From Bordetella parapertussis (lineage in GTDB: Bacteria > Pseudomonadota > Gammaproteobacteria > Burkholderiales > Burkholderiaceae_B): a DNA stretch of 40,794 nt. Shown one piece after another: positions 35,938 through 40,794 of the stretch. Below the pieces are notes generated by a model. It saw nothing but the letters and a program-made list of their open reading frames with translations. It was not told the DNA's origin and ran no database searches. The stretch lies in NCBI GenBank assembly GCA_945887835.1, contig CAMCZQ010000008.1, forward strand, positions 1 through 40,794, read 5' to 3'. Position numbers and translations under genes: made by a program. Positions within the stretch are counted from its first letter, which is position 1. The number at the start of each line of letters is the position of its first letter.

Positions 35938-37208
35938 AAGCGCAAATCTGACTGCTCGGCAGGCAAAATATATTTAAGGTCGTACAACACGTGTTCGGGC
36001 TTACCAAGCGCGCGCAACGCCTTAGCACCCATCTCGACAAACTGACGGTGAGCAACCGCTACGATGATGGCATCGTAGCGCCCCGCCTCTAGCTGCTGCA
36101 CGGGTGCCAAACCATACTCATGCTGAGCGTCTTGCGCCGAGACCCAGGGGTCGTAGACGTCTACCTCGACGTTGTACTCTTTAAGTTCTTTTACGATGTC
36201 GACCACGCGGGTGTTGCGCAAATCGGGGCAATTTTCTTTAAAGGCCAAGCCCATCACCAACACGCGAGCGCCCTGCACATGAATGCGCTGGCGCGTCATC
36301 AGTTTGACCAGTTGCGAGACCACATAGCTTCCCATGCCGTCATTCAGGCGCCTTCCAGCCAAAATGATTTCTGGGTGATAACCGATCGACTGTGCTTTGT
36401 GCGTCAGGTAATAAGGATCGACGCCAATACAATGCCCGCCCACCAAGCCCGGACGAAACGGCAGAAAGTTCCACTTTGTTCCGGCGGCCTGCAAGACAGC
36501 TTCGGTGTCGATCCCGAGTTTATTAAAAATCAGCGCCAGTTCATTCACCAATGCGATGTTGACATCACGTTGCGTGTTTTCGATGACCTTGGCCGCCTCG
36601 GCGACCTTGATGCTAGGCGCACAATGGGTGCCAGCCACAATGATTTCGCGATAAATTTGATCAACTAACGCTGCGGTCTCGGGGGTCGAGCCTGATGTCA
36701 CTTTTTTGATCGTACTGACGCGATGCTCTTTATCGCCGGGGTTAATGCGCTCGGGGCTGTAGCCCGCAAAAAAATCTTTGTTAAACACCAAGCCAGACAC
36801 TCGTTCGAGCACCGGCACGCAATCTTCTTCTGTTGCGCCCGGATAAACCGTTGACTCATAAATGACGAGATCGCCTTTTTTGAGCACGCCACCGATGGTT
36901 TCGCTGGCCTTTATCAGCGGGGTAAGATCAGGCCGCTTATATTCATCGATCGGAGTGGGTACGGTAACGATAAAAACATTTGCCGCGCGCAGGTCGGCCC
37001 GCTCTCCGGTGCAACGTAGGCCCTTGGCGCTGGCAAGTTCAGCGTCATCGACCTCAAGCGTATGGTCATGGCCTTGTTGTAAGGCAAGTATGCGGGCTGG
37101 GTTGATGTCAAAGCCAAGCACCGCTCTTTTTTTAGCAAACTCGACCGCCAGGGGCAAGCCCACATAACCCAAGCCGACAACCGCGATTTTGACATCCTGA
37201 ATGAGCAA
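35934..37208 (-). CDS. tviB: UDP-HexNAc 6-dehydrogenase (TviB/WbpO type)
   Basis: This 424-residue enzyme oxidises the C6 of UDP-N-acetylhexosamine to a uronate with 2 NAD. It has [13 protein letters not shown] (NAD loop, residues 12-24), [23 protein letters not shown] and the catalytic cysteine in [12 protein letters not shown]. The start is a TTG at 37208 supported by GGAG 6 nt upstream; no ATG fits. Paired with the WbpP-like epimerase, it probably supplies HexNAcA for LPS O-chain or capsule. A Vi-like polymer locus is not seen in the window. Confidence 0.87.
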   Translation of the reverse strand: MLIQDVKIAVVGLGYVGLPLAVEFAKKRAVLGFDINPARILALQQGHDHTLEVDDAELASAKGLRCTGERADLRAANVFIVTVPTPIDEYKRPDLTPLIKASETIGGVLKKGDLVIYESTVYPGATEEDCVPVLERVSGLVFNKDFFAGYSPERINPGDKEHRVSTIKKVTSGSTPETAALVDQIYREIIVAGTHCAPSIKVAEAAKVIENTQRDVNIALVNELALIFNKLGIDTEAVLQAAGTKWNFLPFRPGLVGGHCIGVDPYYLTHKAQSIGYHPEIILAGRRLNDGMGSYVVSQLVKLMTRQRIHVQGARVLVMGLAFKENCPDLRNTRVVDIVKELKEYNVEVDVYDPWVSAQDAQHEYGLAPVQQLEAGRYDAIIVAVAHRQFVEMGAKALRALGKPEHVLYDLKYILPAEQSDLRL

Positions 37209-37337
37209 ATTATTCTCCGCAATCCCTGCAGGCGCTCGGGCCGTCAGGTCATAGGTTTTAAGGTGTAGCCCTCAGTTTAAAGGCTAGGGCAAAATTTTGT
37301 GCGGGCAACTGTCGCGTGCTACGACTTGGCGTTTGAC

Positions 37338-37371
37338 AAAAAAAGAAGCCAAGACCTTACGGTCTTGGCTT
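37338..37371 (-). terminator. Strong intrinsic terminator
   Basis: On the minus strand a perfect 11-bp stem AAGCCAAGACC/GGTCTTGGCTT with a GTAA loop is followed by C and seven Ts. It is the most stable hairpin in the window and ends the candidate small RNA, before tviB. Confidence 0.88.
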
Positions 37372-37538
37372 AAATCCACCAAAGGAGGAGGGTGGAGGAG
37401 ACAATCGTGGCAAGTTAAGGAGTTAACGTTTGCGTGGTCAAATAAACTAGTACGCATTGCTGACTCTGCGTATGTTGTCTGAAGGCTACCTTGAGATAAC
37501 CCTTGCTTCAGTCAACACACTTATGACTCAACTTCCAT
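37338..37538 (-). ncRNA. Candidate small RNA with CCUCC-rich loop
   Basis: The stretch between tviB and coq7 has no convincing ORF but has a complete transcription unit on the minus strand. It carries a promoter (37545-37573), about 200 nt of sequence and a strong terminator (37338-37371). Just before the terminator it reads TCTCCTCCACCCTCCTCC (37384-37401 region), two anti-Shine-Dalgarno-like CCUCC motifs as found in many regulatory RNAs that block ribosome binding. The 5' end is estimated from the -10 position. It could instead be a long untranslated leader, but termination comes before tviB, which makes an independent RNA more likely. Confidence 0.55.
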
Positions 37539-37544
37539 AAACAA

Positions 37545-37573
37545 ATAGTAATCCAAGTTTTTGTGCAATGCAA
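37545..37573 (-). promoter_or_regulatory. Sigma-70-like promoter of the candidate small RNA
   Basis: On the minus strand TTGCAT (37568-37573) and TACTAT (37545-37550) are separated by exactly 17 bp. Transcription should start near 37538. Confidence 0.6.
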
Positions 37574-37628
37574 GAAAATCTGCAAAAGAAAACATAAATA
37601 TTTATTTTGTTGTTTTTGTGCATCGCAA
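37558..37628 (-). repeat. Two near-identical 16-bp boxes upstream of the candidate small RNA
   Basis: TTTTTGTGCAATGCAA (37558-37573) and TTTTTGTGCATCGCAA (37613-37628) match at 14 of 16 positions. The first overlaps the -35 element of the promoter. TGC/GCA-containing boxes with A/T flanks resemble those bound by the polyhydroxyalkanoate regulator PhaR in betaproteobacteria (family knowledge; assignment is inference). Confidence 0.5.
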
Positions 37629-37671
37629 TAAAGCAAGGCTTAGGTCTGCCTTGAAGCGCCAACAGCCTCTG

Positions 37672-38358
37672 CTACAGACGATACGCCGTGGCGGTCATTA
37701 GTTTAGACATCAGCGTCATCAAACCTCGCACAGGTGCTGGCATGCCCACAGCACCCGCTCGCTCTGCTGTGACGCGATGACCCACTTCGTCACGCTTCAT
37801 TTGTTCAACAATTTTTCGCGACCGCCCATCGCCTGCCGGCAAGCGCTCAAGGTGATCCTCGAGGTGAGCCTCGACCTGTCGTTCGGTTTCTGCCATAAAA
37901 CCGAGGTTACGGGCAACCCCGGCGCGCGCCGCCAACACGCCAAGGGTAAAAGAACCTACATACCAAACCGGGTTCAATAGGCTGGGCCGGCTGTTGAGTT
38001 CACGCAGGCGCTGCTGACACCAGGCAAGGTGGTCAAGTTCTTCGGCAGCCGCAGCATAAAAAAGCGCTGGGCTGGTCGCGTCTTGGCTGGCGGCGGCCTG
38101 GCCACGATAAAGCGCTTGCGCGCAAACTTCTCCGACATGATTCACACGCATTAAACCGGCCGCGTGTTTTATCTCGGGCTTGGTCAGAACGGCTTCAGGT
38201 TCTGCGCCAAGCGCACCCGCTGGATTAGGCCTTGCGGGCGCAGCCTGCCCCGCCAACACCTGCAAAGCGACGTCAAGTTCGGCGATAAAAGGATCCAACC
38301 AGTGCGGGCGACGGATAAAGTGCGAAGAGCCGACTGAAACCGCTTGGGGAGCTACCAT
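37672..38358 (-). CDS. coq7: 2-polyprenyl-3-methyl-6-methoxy-1,4-benzoquinone monooxygenase (Coq7)
   Basis: This 228-residue di-iron hydroxylase acts in ubiquinone biosynthesis at the membrane surface. Iron ligands are visible in MRVNHVGEVCAQALYRGQ (E...) and AAAEELDHLAWCQQRL (ExxH), with a second ExxH-like set in RDEVGHRVTAE. ATG 38358 (MVAPQAV) is chosen; the frame extends to 38391 without a ribosome site. It is monocistronic, with the candidate small RNA downstream on the same strand. Confidence 0.92.
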   Translation of the reverse strand: MVAPQAVSVGSSHFIRRPHWLDPFIAELDVALQVLAGQAAPARPNPAGALGAEPEAVLTKPEIKHAAGLMRVNHVGEVCAQALYRGQAAASQDATSPALFYAAAAEELDHLAWCQQRLRELNSRPSLLNPVWYVGSFTLGVLAARAGVARNLGFMAETERQVEAHLEDHLERLPAGDGRSRKIVEQMKRDEVGHRVTAERAGAVGMPAPVRGLMTLMSKLMTATAYRL

Positions 38359-38566
38359 GAACAACCTTAAAGTGAGGTGCTGATCGCCCAAAAAAACAGG
38401 GCGTACTTCGGCCAGACGCGTGATGCGAGCGCCTCGCTTCGTAAAAGCTCAGACAGCCCGACCAAACCGAATACGCCACGCCAATCTGACACCTCAATTT
38501 TAAGGCCGACCGAAAAATTTTGCTTAAACAAGATTATGATTCCGACTTAACCACTAAGGATTCGCT

Positions 38567-39013
38567 ATGGAAGTCAAAATCGATTGGGGTGGCCCAAACG
38601 GCATGCTCTTCGTCGCACAGACGGGAACCGGGCACATCGCTGCCATGGACGGCGCGCCCGACGGTGGCGGTCATAATCTTGCCCCGCGTCCAATGGAACT
38701 CTTGCTGGTTGGCACCGGCGGCTGCACCGCCTATGACGTGGTGTTGATTCTTAAGCGTGGTCGCCACGCCATTGTGGGTTGTTCGGTCAAGTTAATCGCA
38801 GAGCGCGCAGAAGTCGATCCCAAGGTCTTCACCAAGATTCATTTTGTCTTCACGGTGACCGGGCACAACTTACCCCGCACCGCCGTCGAGCGTGCCATCG
38901 CGTTGTCGCACGAAAAATACTGCTCAGCGTCAGCGATGCTTGCGCACACGGCAGCCATAACCTGGGCCGCCGAGATTATCGACACCGGCCTGGTTGCCGC
39001 CCAAACACCCTAA
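38567..39013 (+). CDS. OsmC family protein (YhfA-like)
   Basis: This 148-residue protein is of OsmC/Ohr fold with both redox cysteines: one in [11 protein letters not shown] (around residue 50) and one in [10 protein letters not shown] (around 125). Length and the EVKIDWGG start fit the YhfA-like subgroup, whose role is thiol-dependent peroxide handling or unknown. AAGGA precedes the ATG. It is followed 17 bp later by thyA on the same strand. Confidence 0.87.
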   Translation: MEVKIDWGGPNGMLFVAQTGTGHIAAMDGAPDGGGHNLAPRPMELLLVGTGGCTAYDVVLILKRGRHAIVGCSVKLIAERAEVDPKVFTKIHFVFTVTGHNLPRTAVERAIALSHEKYCSASAMLAHTAAITWAAEIIDTGLVAAQTP

Positions 39014-39030
39014 GCAGCGGACTCAAGCCC

Positions 39031-39825
39031 ATGAACCAATACGAAACCTTCATGCGCCATGTATATACAACGGGGGTCAACAAGGCCGACCGTACCGGCA
39101 CCGGCACGCGTTCGGTCTTTGGACATCAAATGCGCTTTGATCTGGCGCAAGGGTTTCCGTTGATCACGACTAAAAAACTACACACTCGCAGTATCTTTGT
39201 CGAGCTACTCTGGTTTTTGCGAGGCGACTCAAACGTTAAATGGCTGCAAGACAATGGCTGTAGCATTTGGGACGAATGGGCCGGGCCTGATGGCGACTTA
39301 GGCCCCGTCTATGGCGTGCAATGGCGCTCGTGGCCCACACCCAACGGCGGGCATATCGATCAGATCAGCCAAGTACTTGAACAGATTCGTAAGACCCCCA
39401 ATTCGCGCCGTCTGATTGTGTCGGCCTGGAACGTCGGTGAAATCAAAAACATGGCGCTACCACCCTGCCATGCGTTCTTTCAGTTTTATGTTGCAGACGG
39501 TAAACTTTCGTGCCAGCTGTATCAGCGCAGCGCTGATATTTTTTTAGGAGTGCCTTTCAACATCGCGAGTTACGCCTTACTGACGCACTTGGTGGCGCAA
39601 CAGTGTGAACTCGAAGTGGGTGACTTTGTCTGGACGGGTGGTGATTGCCATATCTACAGCAATCACTTTGAACAAGTTGAGCTGCAACTCTCGCGCGCGC
39701 CCTACCCCTATCCCAAGCTGCTCTTGCCGCGCAAACCCGACTCTTTATTCGACTATCGCTACGAAGACTTTGTCATTGAACATTACGAGCACCATCCACA
39801 CATCAAGGCACCCGTTGCCATTTGA
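39031..39825 (+). CDS. thyA: Thymidylate synthase
   Basis: This 264-residue enzyme, the same length as E. coli ThyA, methylates dUMP to dTMP using methylenetetrahydrofolate. Motifs are [42 protein letters not shown] and the active-site cysteine in [13 protein letters not shown]. The dUMP-binding [21 protein letters not shown] follows. The in-frame upstream extension back to 38779 overlaps osmC and is not used; ATG 39031 gives the normal start. folA follows 22 bp later, giving the usual thyA-folA operon. Confidence 0.97.
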   Translation: MNQYETFMRHVYTTGVNKADRTGTGTRSVFGHQMRFDLAQGFPLITTKKLHTRSIFVELLWFLRGDSNVKWLQDNGCSIWDEWAGPDGDLGPVYGVQWRSWPTPNGGHIDQISQVLEQIRKTPNSRRLIVSAWNVGEIKNMALPPCHAFFQFYVADGKLSCQLYQRSADIFLGVPFNIASYALLTHLVAQQCELEVGDFVWTGGDCHIYSNHFEQVELQLSRAPYPYPKLLLPRKPDSLFDYRYEDFVIEHYEHHPHIKAPVAI

Positions 39826-39847
39826 TCTTGCTTAAGAGACTTGGCTG

Positions 39848-40339
39848 ATGCAGCTTTCTTTAATTGTTGCCTATGCCCGCAACCGCATTATCGGACGGGA
39901 TAACACCTTGCCCTGGAAGCTACCTAGCGATTTAGCGCACTTTAAACGCACCACCTTAGGTTGTCCGATCCTGATGGGGCGTAAGACTTGGGATTCACTT
40001 GGCAGACCGCTGCCCGGCCGGCGTAATATCGTGCTCACTCGCGACGCGACCAAGACCCTGAACGGCGCTGAGTGCTTCCCAAGCTTGGCTCTGGCGCTCG
40101 AAGCGGTCAAGCAAGCCGAAGAGGCCTTTATCATCGGCGGCGCTCAAATTTATCAAGAGGCCTTACCCTTCGCTCAGCGTATCGTCGCAACCGAAATTCA
40201 AGCCGACATCGAAGGCGACGCAAGCTTTGCGCCTCTGGACCAGACAGCTTGGCAAGAGATCTCTCGCTCGCCACAAGCCCCAGAAAACGGGCTCGCTTAT
40301 GACTTAGTCGAATACCATCGGCTTAAAGGCCAGTCATGA
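39848..40339 (+). CDS. folA: Dihydrofolate reductase
   Basis: This 163-residue NADPH-dependent enzyme regenerates tetrahydrofolate for ThyA. It shows LSLIVAYARNRIIGRDNTLPW, LPSDLAHFKRTTLG with the catalytic acidic residue in the D-helix, ILMGRKTWDSLGRPLPGRRN and AFIIGGAQIYQ. Its stop overlaps the next start (ATGA). Confidence 0.96.
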   Translation: MQLSLIVAYARNRIIGRDNTLPWKLPSDLAHFKRTTLGCPILMGRKTWDSLGRPLPGRRNIVLTRDATKTLNGAECFPSLALALEAVKQAEEAFIIGGAQIYQEALPFAQRIVATEIQADIEGDASFAPLDQTAWQEISRSPQAPENGLAYDLVEYHRLKGQS

Positions 40340-40794
40340 ATAAAAAACTGCTCGGACTCTTTGGTGCAGCGGCGCTACTTTTTGCGTTGTACGCCGGCAC
40401 GAGTTGGTATATTGGTGCGCGCGTACAAGCCGAAGCTGAGCAAGTGCTTGAAACCACCAATACTTACCTTGCAAAAAACTGGTCCGAGCAAGTTCGCGTC
40501 ACGCTGCGCGACTACCAGCGCGGCTTGTTCACAAGCAAGGCCTCGTACTTGTTGAGCTTTCCGGCCTCAAAAACCGCCACGTTCATGCCTGAAGTCTTGT
40601 TCGTGAATTACATCACCCACGATGCGCTGTCGTTGACCCAAAGCACCCATGGGCGCTTTGAGTGGCTGTCTGCCTCGATTCACACAACGCTCGAGCCCAA
40701 CGATTTCACGCGAGCCTTATTCAAAGCCACCGGCGGACGATCCCTGATTGATGGCCACACTCAACTGAGCGCTAATGGCAGCGCCAAGCTTGCC
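40336..40794 (+). CDS. DUF945/YdgA-like protein (3' end missing)
   Basis: The first 153 residues of a longer protein run off the window edge. An N-terminal signal/anchor helix (LLGLFGAAALLFALYAGTSWYIG, about 5-27) precedes YQRGLFTSKASYLLSF, typical of the DUF945 (YdgA) family of periplasmic proteins. It is coupled to folA by ATGA. Function is not established for the family. Confidence 0.75.
   Translation, partial: MNKKLLGLFGAAALLFALYAGTSWYIGARVQAEAEQVLETTNTYLAKNWSEQVRVTLRDYQRGLFTSKASYLLSFPASKTATFMPEVLFVNYITHDALSLTQSTHGRFEWLSASIHTTLEPNDFTRALFKATGGRSLIDGHTQLSANGSAKLA

Noticed and set aside
38779-39030. In-frame 84-codon extension of thyA overlapping the OsmC-family gene
   Set aside because: Thymidylate synthase starts at [11 protein letters not shown] with the expected 264 residues, and the extension is an out-of-frame reading of the upstream gene.
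1-40794. CRISPR arrays, insertion sequences, integrases, phage genes or attachment sites
   Set aside because: I looked for regular repeats, transposase motifs and flanking repeats and saw none; tRNA-Gln has no duplicated 3' end or integrase beside it.

Overview
The window looks like a chromosomal segment of a betaproteobacterium in the order Burkholderiales, most likely Alcaligenaceae-like. Three things point there: the block TPR protein - lolB - ispE - tRNA-Gln - prs - rplY - pth, the Bug-type tripartite tricarboxylate receptor, and the mix of solute uptake operons with housekeeping genes. GC is moderate. I see no insertion sequence, phage or CRISPR array.

Positions 1-6367 (+ strand) hold the end of a branched-chain-amino-acid-type ABC transporter operon (livM, livG, livF). 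One short-chain dehydrogenase is built into it by overlapping start and stop codons, and a second follows. Then comes a two-gene unit: a NadC-type phosphoribosyltransferase, and a 591-residue fusion of a PhnN-like ribose 1,5-bisphosphate kinase with an archaeal-type nucleoside monophosphate phosphorylase. Read together, the fusion should turn NMP + phosphate + ATP into free base + PRPP, and NadC is a PRPP consumer. This is the most unusual system in the window.

Positions 6446-12315 (- strand) form an operon Ldh-family 2-hydroxyacid dehydrogenase - tctB - tctA - tctC - benzoylformate-decarboxylase-like ThDP enzyme. It looks like uptake, oxidation and decarboxylation of a 2-hydroxy acid. Positions 12483-13426 carry an unrecognised gene plus a HEPN-domain gene, with a perfect inverted repeat over the first start codon, which resembles a toxin-antitoxin module. 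A rhodanese C-terminal remnant (13503-13616) separates it from a TRAP transporter operon dctP-dctQ-dctM (13617-16490), which has a terminator between dctP and dctQ. A YghU-type glutathione S-transferase follows. Then there is a small decayed area (17635-18160) with a shortened antitoxin and a ParD-like small ORF.

Positions 18297-30195 are mostly housekeeping. They include ychF, an acyl-CoA ligase, a CPBP membrane protease coupled to pth, rplY with a structured leader, prs, tRNA-Gln abutting ispE, lolB, a large TPR protein, mutM and fumarylacetoacetase. Positions 30192-37208 hold a GlcD-like FAD oxidase, phosphomannomutase/phosphoglucomutase, pgi, and a UDP-HexNAc epimerase and dehydrogenase pair, which together suit surface polysaccharide precursor supply. 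The 463-bp gap 37209-37671 contains a well-formed promoter, a CCUCC-rich stretch and a strong terminator on the minus strand, which is a candidate small RNA of about 200 nt. The window ends with coq7, an OsmC-family gene, thyA, folA and the start of a DUF945-like gene.
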